This document shows, piece after piece, positions 1 to 10,575 of a DNA stretch of 64,000 nucleotides. The DNA lies in contig MU623387.1 of NCBI GenBank assembly GCA_025201765.1, forward strand, positions 124,001-188,000, written 5' to 3'. Source of the stretch: Daldinia sp. FL1419 (Eukaryota > Ascomycota > Sordariomycetes > Xylariales > Hypoxylaceae). A model generated the notes under the pieces. The model was given only the letters and a program-made list of their open reading frames with translations. It ran no database searches and was not told where the DNA came from. Made by a program: the position numbers and the translations under genes. Every line of letters starts with the position of its first letter. The first letter of the stretch is position 1.

Positions 1-1
1 C

Positions 2-668
2 CTACTCCGAATCGACGGACCGTATGGTGCCCCCGCCGAGGATGTGTTCGAGAACGAAATCGCAGTGCTTATTGGTACGGGTATCGGTGTAACGCCATGG
101 GCTTCTATCCTGAAGAACATTTGGCACTTACGCAACAGCCCGAACCCTCCCAGGCGTCTTCGCCGTGTCGAGTTTATCTGGGTGTGCAAGGACACCGGTT
201 CTTTCGAGTGGTTCCAGACTCTCCTGTCGTCTCTTGAATCCCAGAGTAACGAGGCGGCTCTCATCCCCGGTAGCAACGGTGTGGAATTCTTAAAGATTCA
301 CACGTACCTAACCCAGAAGCTCGATATGGACACAACGCAAAACATTGTGCTAAACAGTGTCGGTGCTGACCACGACCCCTTAACGGAACTTAAGTCGCGT
401 ACGAACTTCGGCCGACCTAACTTCTTAAGGATGTTCGAAGCCATGAGGGACGGGATTATGGACCGAACGTACATGACCGGTTTAGAAGGCAGCATGCAAA
501 CAACGGTCGGTGTATATTTCTGTGGTCCTTCCGTAGCTGGTAAGTCTCGGATTTGTTCCACTCTACGAATCCTCGCTAACATATTTTCTAGCCCGTGATA
601 TCCAGAAGGCAACCAAGACGGCAACATCTAAAGAAGTTCGCTTCCGATTCTGGAAGGAACATTTCTAA
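2..668 (+). CDS. NADPH oxidase (Nox family), C-terminal part
   Basis: Partial gene entering from the left edge. Exons are 2-539 and 592-668, with a 52-base intron (540-591, GTAAGT...TAG). The product is the cytosolic dehydrogenase end of a fungal superoxide-producing NADPH oxidase. This is a membrane flavocytochrome that passes electrons from NADPH through FAD and haem to oxygen. Visible motifs are the start of the NADPH-binding region (GTGIGVTPWASILKNIW), the later YFCGPSVAARD nucleotide-binding segment formed across the intron, and the conserved C-terminus FWKEHF. The haem-binding membrane helices lie outside the window. The ending resembles the NoxA/NoxB class rather than ferric reductases, but I cannot assign the subtype from this fragment. 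Confidence 0.93.
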
Positions 669-1936
669 ATGTACATATCGGCTGTTTTAATATACATGCA
701 TCGTCCATACTACGAACTACTTATGACTTGCGAGGATAAGATACTCTAATAGGAGTGGTCTTGCGATAGTTTTGGGCGGTAGATGGGAGTTGGTGAACAG
801 GCGTCCCGGCATTCAGCGAGATGCGGAAGCATGCTACGATCGAAAGACCCTTACCAATGCACAAGTCAATCTGTGGCCTAGAGAACTTCCGAATTGGTAC
901 GAGGCGGTAAATACCGGATGGGGAAGACGATTTCCAATGAAGGAGTTTATTATATATTTGCTACATGGCCATCTAAATTTATCCCCTTTTAACTACCTAC
1001 CTACAATCATGTTTCTTGACCTTGGAATTTTGATGAATGCTCGATGAGTGAGTGTCATTAAAAATGGTGGTTTATTCAACTCCGTCTTTGAAATTGTAGA
1101 TGTGTTGTGCATTTGCGATCATAGAGTCATAAATTTGCGACAATAAATTTCAGAAAACCCTATTGCTTGTATCTCGAATGATATCAGATGATCTATAGGC
1201 TCAATAAGGCGGTCATACTGCGAGCGCTTAGGATTTCAGACGTATGCGCTGAACCCCTATCGCGTGGACGTCTGGCCAGTGTGTAACTTGGCGTGTCGCA
1301 GGTTGCTCGCCCTCTTTGGAAAGATAATTCTAAAAAGGAGGGTTGCACCAAGATGGATTCAGCGCTTCCTTTTCATATTTACCAATTATTTCATCTCCTC
1401 TACAAGAACTTTAGGCTAGATTTAATCTGTGCTTCATAAATCTGACGCCTCAACCGGTGCAATGGAAGCGCATGGCGAAACCGGGAACTCGTAGAAGACA
1501 ATCAGGAGGTAGCATTATCAGCAACGTATAGTAAGTAATAAGTCGTTCATGAGGTGTACGTATTTAGGGTACAACACTTATAGTAATCCGGTTGTGAAAT
1601 ATTAGTTTGTATGGCGCGTAGGGAAATGTGCTACTCCAGTAAGGCGTCAATCAATGATACGCATAGAGTCATATGTAGCATGATGAAGACTGAGCCATAG
1701 GTGGCCTTCGTTTGCATTCATTGTGGCCAATTCCGTGTGGAAGCCAAGCATCTTGAATAGAGTCTGATGGGCGACTATGATCGTCCTGCTAGTTGCTCCC
1801 AATTTAATCTCCTGTAAGTCCAAAAGGAAAGGAGGCTGGCTCGATCCAAAATGCCCATTTACTAAACAAAGTCTTAATTAATAGTCAATATAGTCCATAT
1901 GCCACGGCCTCCTCCAATATACGGGCCAAGATCGTC
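669..1936. other. Gene-free stretch
   Basis: I see no supported gene here. A 91-codon open frame at 772-1047 has no recognisable domain and ends in low-complexity codons. The DNA is A+T-leaning with frequent TAG/CTA words. Confidence 0.6.
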
Positions 1937-2664
1937 TCATGAAATCACACAGCCACCTTCATCTCCGTTATTGTCAATCAATCTCACGCACCGCTCGTGT
2001 CCTTTCTTTTCGGCCACTTCTCTAGGAGTCAAGCCGACGTGATTCTTGACGTCACGAGATGCGCCAGATCGCACCAGCCATGCAACACAATCAGCTTGGC
2101 CATTTCCCGCAGCCCCATGAAGCGGCGTGCCCCAGTCATCCTGCTCGCGGGCGTTGTCGTATACGTCCTCGTTGTCAGGAATAGAATCGATCCCGGCACC
2201 GGAAGCGATGAGGTGCTTCAAGACGTCCAGACGTCCATCCCTAGCAGCGAATAGGGCGGCGCTGCGTTGTTTCACGACCGCCCCACGATCTATCAGAAGA
2301 GAAACGATGGATAGACTTGCGTTGGATATGACAGCTAGCTCGAGCGTCGAGTACGTCTCTCCGCGCAGATTGGCGTTAGGGTCGGCGCCACGGTTAAGCA
2401 GATGCTCTACTAGAGGAAGCTTATCAGACGTTACGGCAAAGCTTTGAGAAGAAATACTTGGGGATTAGCATATGGTACCGGCAGAGGCATAGGGAAGAAC
2501 GTTTACCCCAGAATGCCTCCGATATGGCCTAGGTTCTTGTTGACATCGTAACCATGCCGAAGCATCTCGTCGATATGGCTTACGTCCCATTGCGTCTCGC
2601 TACTACATGCTTGGCAGGCGGCGATCGCGCCCAGTGTTACGTGCGCGGGTGTATCGTCCATCAT
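1937..2664 (-). CDS. Ankyrin-repeat protein
   Basis: Two-exon minus-strand gene: exon 1 is 2664-2507, the intron is 2506-2442 (65 bases, GTAAAC...AAAG, with a GCTAATC branch-like site), and exon 2 is 2441-1937. It encodes about 220 residues. After a short N-terminal stretch there are about five ankyrin-type repeats. Signature pieces are LVEHLLNRGADPNA, LSIVSLLIDRGA, LDVLKHLIASGAGID, WGTPLHGAAGNGQADCV and GLTPREVAEKKGH. Ankyrin repeats mediate protein-protein binding, and no catalytic domain is present, so the partner is unknown. The AAAG acceptor is unusual but keeps frame and repeat register. Such short ankyrin genes are common and fast-evolving in fungi, and this one stands alone in gene-poor DNA. 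Confidence 0.75.
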
Positions 2665-4611
2665 GATGGGGAAGGATAATAAACTCGAACAGACATTAAA
2701 GACAGCGAGGAAGGAAACCCGGGATTGACATACTTCTATTTAAAATGCCCCGATTCGAAAACTTTGGTCCCGTCACGTGCGAACCATTCGTTGGATGGGG
2801 ATGCTCTAGGGTTACAATAGGACCCAAATCATCTAATTACAGTATTCGCTTTGTTGGGGCTAAACCTCATAGGCTATTGTCCATGATATAGCTTTCCGCG
2901 TTAACATCACAAATTCAGGCCTTGGGTATACAGAGGAGTTGCAAACGTCTTGGCTTAGTTGGGCTACTGACTGAATAGTCCAGCTATCTATCTGGACGTC
3001 AGGTATATATCGCCTTAGAAGTAAACCGCTTCCGTTGTATCAAAGTACAGAATGAAGGGATTACGACCTCTTACCAGCAATGTGGTGAATTAGGTTGACA
3101 ACACATCTATCTCGCCCTCTGAAATTATTGATAATGACGGGGATGCGTCTAAAGCAGATATCACTAACCCCAATAGCTATGCCAGTCTTCATGACCCGGA
3201 GTACCAGGAGGTCATCAAAGAGGGATCCTTCCCCGAAAGGTGGTTCGGAATTCCTACAATTTAGCGCGAGACGTGGCTGGGCCAGCGTTTCAACGAATCT
3301 GTTCAGAGTTGACGTTATAGTCTTTCCCAAGTGAGTGTACATAAGGATCATCTGGAGCTTAGACGACATGCGATTCAACGGATACATAATACATGAAAAT
3401 CTCTTATTATGTCTTCCGCGTTACGAGACTTGCTATACGATATAACGTGTCCGAGGGCTATGCCGATCACCCTTTGTGGTGCTATAAGTTTAAGAGACTG
3501 ACTAGTTAGTTATTGGCCTAATTTATTTCTAAATGTATTGATAGGAAAGCAATCTGTCTTGAAGCTGGAACTCTAATGATCAAGTATCAGAATTATCTAC
3601 CTATCCTCAGGCACGTCGTCTTTCCAAGGCATAAGATTGATATGATACAAGTGATACACTGAAACAGGTACTCGTTTCATAGCTTGGCGATTGTGCCCCT
3701 TTACATCTATCTTGGTCGTACAGCATCTCAAGCTACGACGTGGGTAGAAGTTACTGGCCAGGATATAGACATGACGACTAATCCGCGCTCGCGTCGCCTG
3801 CAAGAGTTTACATCGGGATGGGCGACATTACCTATGATTTGCCGCATGTAGAATTTATCTTTCGCCTCCGCATTTTTCCACGGTAGCAATCAGAAGGATT
3901 TCTAGATCTGACATGCGTGATGCATTACGTAGGTAGATAAAAATCTAGCAACCCATGGGGGTATGGTCCTAATACCGTGTACTATGTATGCCAACAGTAC
4001 TATCTGTGGCTTGGCGTTTCCTTGACCAAAAATTGAGGCCTGTTTGTTCTATCTACTAGATAGACGGCTCGGTAAACCTAGACGACGGAGTTAAACCCCG
4101 AAATCTACCGGAGATTACATCCTAGCGGTGAAGGAACTTGTCGGAGCGGACCAACATAGGCCCGGACATGATCCATCCGCCTGGAGATCTTCTCTTTTCG
4201 AACAGGGGTAGTTTTTAGTGTCGTGAGGAATTGGCGAATCGAAGAATAGCAATTTGTCTTGGACCAACCATTACACGGCATGGTTCGGGTGAACGATATA
4301 GTTCTCGACTTACATAGAGCGTATCCCTTACGGGTCCTGGTATCCGTACTCTATATCTTATTGGCATTGGTAAATAGCACGACATAGTCGCGTTAGGCTC
4401 CCGGTATACTCTACCGAGAGATAGCTATCATGCACGGCGTAGTTGACGACCAATGGCTGTCCAATCTCCCGGACTCCACCCTATCCATTCTTTTCTCTCT
4501 TTTTAGTTAGGATGTGTTCGTGCATTTACCTTAAGGAACTGATTTCTCTTTGTTAGGTTTATGTTAGTTTCCTGACCGTCACTCGCTTCTGTAGCCAGAC
4601 GCTCCCAGCCC
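2665..4611. other. Gene-free stretch
   Basis: About 1.9 kb without a supported gene. Open frames of 60-108 codons (for example 3061-3387 minus) have no domain features and overlap on both strands. The last 150 bases, C+T-rich near 4485-4520, probably hold the promoter and leader of the MATE gene. Confidence 0.55.
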
Positions 4612-6063
4612 ATGGATTCGGACATCCCAGACGACGAGACGGTTCGCGACGGCCAGACGGAATGCACGCCGTTGCTGTCTGATTCACAGCCGGTGAAATC
4701 TACGACTAGCGAAAGCTGGGGGTCGGAATTATGGCTTCTTACGCAGTACTCTGTCCCGCTTATAGCAACATATCTTCTCCAATATTCTTATAGTATCATC
4801 ACGACCTTCGTCGCGGGTCACCTCAGTGCAGATGCCCTCGCCGCCGCAAGCGTGGGCATGACCACGATGAACATTGTCGGATTTGCTACGATCGAGGGCA
4901 TGGCTACCGCCCTTGATACGCTATGCGCCCAGGCGTATGGATCTGGCAACCTTCTAAGTGTCGGCTTGCATGTCCAGCGGATGTGGTTGCTCATGATCTT
5001 GGCCGCCGTGCCCATCGGCGCTTTCTGGGTAGTGTCTCCGTGGGTGCTGTCCCTCTTTGTGCGACAGCATCACTTAGCCGTCATGGCCGGGACGTTCTTG
5101 CGGGTTAGTCTAATTGGCCTGCCTGGATACGCGTCGTTCGAGGCGGGCAAGCGATTCCTTCAAGCTCAAGGGGATTTCAGAGGGGCTATGATTGCCATAA
5201 CCATATGCACGCCCGTCAATGCGTTTCTAAGCTGGCTTTTTGCTTTTAAGCTTGGAATGGGGCTCGACGGTGCAGCGTTGGGAGCTGCCCTTACGAATAA
5301 CCTCCGTCCCATCCTGCTTCTCGCCTACGTACTCCTGCCGGTCGGTAAATGGTCGCACCAGTGCTGGGGCGGCTTCTCGCGGGATGCGTTCACGAAATGG
5401 GGACCCATGATACGGCTTTCTGTCGCAGGCACCGCAGTAAACATGGGAGAATGGGCCGCTTGCGAGATATTGACTTTTAGCACGTCCTACCTTAGTACGA
5501 ACCATTTGGCAGCACAGTCTGTTTTAATGACCGTCTCGGTCGTATCTTGGCATATTCCTTTTTCTATATCGGTCGCGATAAGTACGCGCATTGGCCATCT
5601 CATCGGCGCTGGTCATGTCGCGAGAGCCCGACGCGCTGCCGTGCTGTACGGCGTAGTATGCGCACTTGTTGGTAGCACCGACGGTTTGATTATTTTCTCC
5701 CTAAGGAACTACATTCCAGCGTTCTTTTCGGATGATAGCATCGTCTGTGACCTCGTCTCTAAAACCATGCTTGCCGTTGGTGTGTTTCAGATCATAGATG
5801 CCATCATCTGCTGTACTAACGGTATCCTTCGTGGGCTTGGACGACAATCCGTGGCCGCTTGGGTAGTGCTAATAATCAACTATGTAGCCACCGTCCCCGT
5901 GACAATATGGCTAGAGTTGGGAGCCCCAGGGTTGGAATTAGACGGCGTATGGATTGGGCTGGGTAGCGGTATGGTGCTAATCGCCATTGTTGAAGGGTTT
6001 TATATGAAGACTTTGAGATGGCAGGATTGCGTTGCTAGCGTAAAACTAAGGGAGGGCATGTGA
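4612..6063 (+). CDS. MATE-family multidrug/toxin efflux transporter
   Basis: Single-exon gene of 483 residues. MATE proteins are integral membrane antiporters that export organic cations and small metabolites in exchange for protons or sodium. The acidic N-terminus ends in TPLLSDS, typical of fungal members. About twelve hydrophobic spans follow, with the family pattern of a first helix QYSVPLIATYLLQYSY, the GHLSADALAAASVGM segment, and ATALDTLCAQAYGSG. A second half-repeat begins near WGPMIRLSVAGTAVNMGEW. Length is normal for the family. The start is the first in-frame ATG, with no upstream exon evident. It lies about 400 bases upstream of the secreted-protein gene on the same strand. The substrate cannot be told from sequence. 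Confidence 0.93.
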   Translation: MDSDIPDDETVRDGQTECTPLLSDSQPVKSTTSESWGSELWLLTQYSVPLIATYLLQYSYSIITTFVAGHLSADALAAASVGMTTMNIVGFATIEGMATALDTLCAQAYGSGNLLSVGLHVQRMWLLMILAAVPIGAFWVVSPWVLSLFVRQHHLAVMAGTFLRVSLIGLPGYASFEAGKRFLQAQGDFRGAMIAITICTPVNAFLSWLFAFKLGMGLDGAALGAALTNNLRPILLLAYVLLPVGKWSHQCWGGFSRDAFTKWGPMIRLSVAGTAVNMGEWAACEILTFSTSYLSTNHLAAQSVLMTVSVVSWHIPFSISVAISTRIGHLIGAGHVARARRAAVLYGVVCALVGSTDGLIIFSLRNYIPAFFSDDSIVCDLVSKTMLAVGVFQIIDAIICCTNGILRGLGRQSVAAWVVLIINYVATVPVTIWLELGAPGLELDGVWIGLGSGMVLIAIVEGFYMKTLRWQDCVASVKLREGM

Positions 6064-6452
6064 AGATTTACATTGAATGGGTTTAACTTCCTTTTCACTA
6101 CTCCTTCAACGTTGGGGCGTGGGTACGAAAAAGGGACAACGTAGGCACATGACTTATAGATAGATATTGATCATATTAGATACCGTAAACATCAAGAAGC
6201 CTGGTTGTCGTTGTAGACTTGCGATAGCTGCAATACAACTCTGGATAAATTCTGTCGGAGATGCCCAATTCGGCCCCTGGATACGGAGGCGACAAAACCT
6301 GAAATGCATGATCCAAAATTTCAACCAGTTTTTCTCATAGCACGAAAATCATTCTAGTCGCACTTCTTCTGCGCCAAGCTGTCTGCTCTAGGCTGAGTAT
6401 GTCTCGTTTTGATAAACAACTTGCTTAGAGATATGTCTTGCTCAAAAGCAAG
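6064..6452. other. Intergenic spacer
   Basis: 389 bases between the MATE gene and the secreted-protein gene. I see no gene. It must hold the MATE 3' end and the promoter of the next gene. Confidence 0.5.
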
Positions 6453-7175
6453 ATGCACTACGAATTCATTATGAGGTCATCCTTCCTCATCCCTCTTGCC
6501 TCTGCTTCCAGTGTTCCTTCAATCCAATACACTGCGACGAAGTGTTCCATTGAAGATGGCTCCCGCCAGGTTGTTAAGATCACAGAATTTAGTTTTGGTC
6601 AACGTAAGCCAAGCCCGCTATCACTCAAGCTCAGTATTAATATATTATTTGCGTCTCAGTGGACACTCATCCAGGAGACATCCCTCCACGCCCTAGCATG
6701 GCGACTCTCTCCTTTTTTGTGACGAACCCTAAGGGACGACAAGCATGTAGCGGTACTATAGTTCAGCAGCAGGACGGCGACTGGCAGGATAGAGATGGGA
6801 AGGCTTGGTTTAAATGCGGAACGGAAAGCACTCCAGATCCGACTTGTTGGAACTGTACGCATTTCCAATCTGGATGGGGGCACGGGAGCCCAGGGTGGCA
6901 TTTCGCTATCAACCAGACTTGGCCTTGTACAAGCCCCGGAAGTAGGTGCGAGTAAGTATAGCCTATTCATAGCTTGATGAGCTAAATTTAATGGAGAGGT
7001 ATGTTCGGTAGTGCTAATACCTCATAGAATTTCCTACCACCTCTCTGGCTCGACAACGTTGAATCCTGACTGTACCACGGATACAAACTCGTACACTGCC
7101 TGTAGTGCGCCGGACTTTTCCCTCTCTTTGACAGCATATGGCCATGAAGCCCAAGATCCAGGGTGTGCTGAGTAG
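6453..7175 (+). CDS. Small secreted cysteine-rich protein, AA1-like candidate
   Basis: Three-exon gene: 6453-6603, 6660-6951 and 7028-7175. Introns of 56 and 76 bases have good GTAAG donors and CAG/TAG acceptors. It encodes 196 residues, or 190 if the ATG at 6471 is used. The N-terminus (MRSSFLIPLASASSVPS) looks like a signal peptide. The mature part has ten cysteines, an even number suited to five disulfides, and many Trp and Gly residues. The layout is a Cys just after the signal, then VVKITEFSFG, then ATLSFFVTNPKG before the next Cys, then Trp-rich WNCTHFQSGWGHG. This loosely recalls the Alt a 1/AA1-like fold of secreted fungal proteins, but I cannot confirm it. There are no transmembrane spans after the signal. 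Its role is unknown; a host- or environment-facing secreted protein is the reasonable inference. Confidence 0.72.
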
Positions 7176-7365
7176 CTAGAAATAAGCCTAGAGTATAATA
7201 AAAGATCTCGTATTCCTTGACTACAAGTAGAAATCCTCCCCTAACGAAACCCAGCCCGATAGCCGAATCTATACCCAAACTATTTTCCGTTAAAGGATTC
7301 TGTTATGTGTTCTGGGGTTTTACTTATGATCCCCGGAACTACCATCGTTGGCGGATGGGAAGGGA

Positions 7366-8744
7366 TCAAGCTTTAGTCTGCTCGTTGCTGCCTACTCGAA
7401 CCACGACTGATTCAGTATATCCTTGGTTCTCTTCACTGGCCTTATCTGGATCTTGAGCGGGGTGGGACATCGTCGTTTGTCTCCATTTAGCGGCGAATAT
7501 GAAGAGAGCAGCGGCAAGCGTCACTGTTCCAGCCCAGACCTGTGCCTTGGTAAATCCCCCATTCTCGCTTTGAATTAACGCGCCTGCTGTCGGTGGACCG
7601 GCTAGTGACGCAAAGGCTGACGTAGAGCACACCATACCGAACCGTGTACCCATCTTACTGAGGTCTGTTGTCAATGATGCGAGTCCTGCCACAAATACTA
7701 TTGACATCCAAAGTATTAGCGAATTTTTAGGGAGGAGCAAAAGTCACTAGCAGAAGTAAAACTCGAGCACTTACTCCCTTGAGCCGCTCCGGTGGCAAGT
7801 CCATAGAATACAGACCAAACGTATAGCCCAGCAACAGCACGAACGGCAATCCAAGAATATAGCAATACACCCAGGATACTAAGGGCAATAATGAGAGTGG
7901 ACAGGGCACCGAAATACCGATCGGCGGCGAAGCCTAACAAAGGTCGTACCGGGATGCCGACGGCCGTTATAACTACGAGCAGGTTTACGGCCTCCTCAGG
8001 AGCCAGGCCAATAATTGAGGTGGCATAGGTATTGATGTAGAAGAAACAAAAATATAGAGCCCAGAACATGAGAAACACCCCGATGGTGAACAGTAGGTAA
8101 ACTGGCTCTAGGAACGCTGACCATTCCACCAATGGCCCCGATTTGCGAGGCGGGAGCCGAGGGCGGAGGAGGAGATTGATCATGATTGCGAATGCGAGAG
8201 CGACATAACCTTGGACTTGAACGGCACGAGCGAAGCCGATTTTCGATTGAAGATTCTGCACAATGAGAGGGAATATGACGCTTCCTGTCCCACTACCAGA
8301 AGAAGATAATCCCAAGGCCATCGCCTTGTTCTTCTTCCAGTACGAGCTAATGACGGCTATAGCCGGCATATACAAGATACCCATACCGAGTCCCGTACAT
8401 ACGCCCTGAGCGAGGAAGATCTGCCAATACGTTGTTGCTAGACTTGTCATGAACGTCCCAACCACGATAAGTATCGAACCGAGTAGAGCCGTATGCTGCG
8501 CGTATCCGGCATCGGCGGAGCGACCCGAAAGTGTCCCGACGAAGAACGTGAGAAAGACCTGGAGAGAGCCTATCCAAGACACTTGCGATTCAGGCAAGGA
8601 CAACGTAGTTGTATAATAGAGTTGGTAGACGCCGAACGAGGCAGAATATCCCCACGTAAGAGCGTTAATGAAGTGACCGGCGAGAATCTGAAGCCAAGCT
8701 CGAGCACCACCATCAGGGGGCGGCCCTGGATCACCCTCGATCAT
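7366..8744 (-). CDS. MFS transporter, monocarboxylate-porter-like
   Basis: Two exons on the minus strand: 8744-7775 and 7697-7366, with a 77-base intron (GTAAGT...AATAG). The product of about 433 residues is a twelve-span major facilitator of the fungal monocarboxylate transporter type. Family features are PPPDGGARAWLQILAGH at the N-terminus, a short SGRSADAG loop, GLGMGILYMPAIAVISSYWKK between spans 4 and 5, GFAADRYFG in the second half, and SLTTDLSKMGTRFGM after the intron. The true start is uncertain. I chose the ATG just before the PPPDGG motif, but an in-frame ATG at 8783 or a further 5' exon is possible. The substrate is unknown; such carriers move short-chain organic acids or related metabolites across the plasma membrane. 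Confidence 0.88.
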
Positions 8745-9346
8745 GGGATGGAAGAGAAGTCCTAGAATACGAGTATGTAGCTTCATTTCTTGGAATTTAA
8801 CGATGCCGAATACGGAATACAAGTTGACCAACGTGCACCGCTTACATCCAAGATGAAAACTATGGCGGATGAAGAAGCAAAGAAATAATAACGGCAACAC
8901 TTCTAAGGTCGCGCATTCTTTATATGCTTAGGCTGAAGTAGCCTTATCGCTAATAAACGATAAATTTGGAAGGGTTTACAGGAGAAGTTTAGCGATTTAG
9001 TGGTAGTTGTCAATGGAAAGGCGCGATAACTGGGGACTTGCAGGGTAGCATCGGAAGTCCCATTACCACTTATTCGCTCCATGCTCCCTCCCTCTTTATA
9101 GGCTTTCGGTATTGTTTTATGGGTCTAACCTAGCGTGTTGCTACAATACCTGGTATTAAAATGTTATTTGACAAGATAAGTCTGAATTACACCGCATCCT
9201 CTCTATTGCATAGGTTATTGTTGAAGTATTACGTTGATACCGAGTCGGCTTGTCAAATTGTGTTCTATCTCCACTGTTATCTTTAAATGAGAACTATGAA
9301 TGGCGAAAAATTCCCTTTCGAGTTATAGGGTACCTAACCTAGGCAG
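8745..9346. other. Intergenic spacer
   Basis: About 600 bases between the MFS gene and the amidohydrolase, both on the minus strand. I see no gene. It holds the MFS promoter or an unrecognised MFS 5' exon, and the amidohydrolase 3' end. Confidence 0.5.
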
Positions 9347-10575
9347 TTAACTGGTGAGCTTAGCTAGTTGGTTTCTGGCTTGTTCTGCAACTTGGTTGCT
9401 CTCTAATCCGAATTCCGGCTCTTTTGAGCTCTCAACGTCTCGGGTAGCAGGTAGAACGGTATGCTCAGATTTGTGTTTCTGAAGAAGGGCCTTGGCATTT
9501 TCGCCTAGGCGGGCTGGCCTAATGTCTTTACCCTCTTCGCTGGTTGCAAAGTTACTATAGCGTAGGAGCTCATTGTATATAATGCTCTTGGGTGCGTACG
9601 GGTAGTCGCTACCGTAGAGAATATTTGACGACGGAGCGAATTCCAGCAGGGCTTTGAGTTGCGGAGTGCTTGTCGAAAGGGCGAGATCGTAATAGAAGCG
9701 CCCGATAGCTTGTTTACTAAAGCACCTACGTCAATGATGATTGAGGTGGGGGGTATAGCATATAAATTACTTACGCCTCAGCGACACTAATGCGAGGTTG
9801 GTCTTGGAAGACCGGTTCAGCAAGGAATCCAATAGCCCGCTGTGCAACAAATGGTAGCGTCCCACCAGCATGGCTCAATATGATATCGACGTTGGGACAT
9901 GCAGTCAATATCCCGGAAATAACGAGTGACACGGCGGCTCTTGTCGAGGCGTGAGTAAAGTCAATAACCGGTGGAGGAAGATATCCTCCCACCTTCTCCG
10001 GGGTAATAGTCAAAGTGGTAGGGTGCACGAAGACGAGGGCTTTATAATGGTCCAATAACTCCCAGATAGGTCTAAAGTGCTCGTCGCCTATTAGTCGTTC
10101 CCCGTACGAGGTCAAAATAGTTACCCCGTTTGCCTTCTTCTCCGTCTCAAATATGTGTCTAATTTCTTGGAGAGTCCCCTCGACGTCGTTGAAGTCTGGC
10201 AAAGAAGCAAAAAAGCCAAAACGACCTTTTGCTTGGGAGCAAAGTTCCCACACTTCGTCATTCAGTGTTCGTGTTAACTTCCGTCCCTCTTCCGTAGGGC
10301 CAAGGACAGCAGGACCGGGCGAAGTAACGGATAGGACAGAGAAGCTTTCTCCAATGGTGTCGCAGAAACGTACGCAATCTTCTAACGTCCAAACGGGAAT
10401 CGGCCAACCACCCGGGCTATCCCCAAGCACGCTCATGGCTTTCAAGAAGCTCGGGGTAAGAACATGGATACTGTTGATTTTTTTCAGCTGACACAATTCG
10501 CCTAATGTAATGAGTTGTATCTTACTGAGTGTCTATTAGACCCGAGTTGTTGGTGTAAGAGATAAGTGGAGCCAT
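9347..10575 (-). CDS. Amidohydrolase-2 / decarboxylase (ACMSD-like)
   Basis: Three exons on the minus strand: 10575-10526, 10470-9775 and 9716-9347, with introns of 55 and 58 bases. The 371-residue product belongs to the metal-dependent amidohydrolase-2 group. That group includes 6-methylsalicylate and aminocarboxymuconate-semialdehyde decarboxylases. The metal-binding DTHIHVL motif (HxH) near residue 16 is formed only when the first intron is removed, which supports the short first exon. Later landmarks are ALVFVHPTTL (metal His), DIILSHAGGTLPF (His) and ILYGSDYPYAP (Asp). The last roughly 30 residues are a hydrophilic tail. It is probably a cytosolic decarboxylase of a phenolic or related acid. 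The neighbouring organic-acid-type carrier fits that idea, but the substrate is inferred. Confidence 0.9.

Noticed and set aside
772..1047. 91-codon open frame
   Set aside because: No domain, and its second half is A+T-rich low-complexity sequence; probably chance.
3061..3387. 108-codon minus-strand frame
   Set aside because: It is overlapped by a comparable frame on the other strand, with no domain and no splice context.
7776..8900. Start of the MFS protein at 8900
   Set aside because: The extra residues before the PPPDGG region do not resemble the family N-terminus and have no ATG at that point. An ATG at 8744 or 8783, or an unseen 5' exon, is more likely.
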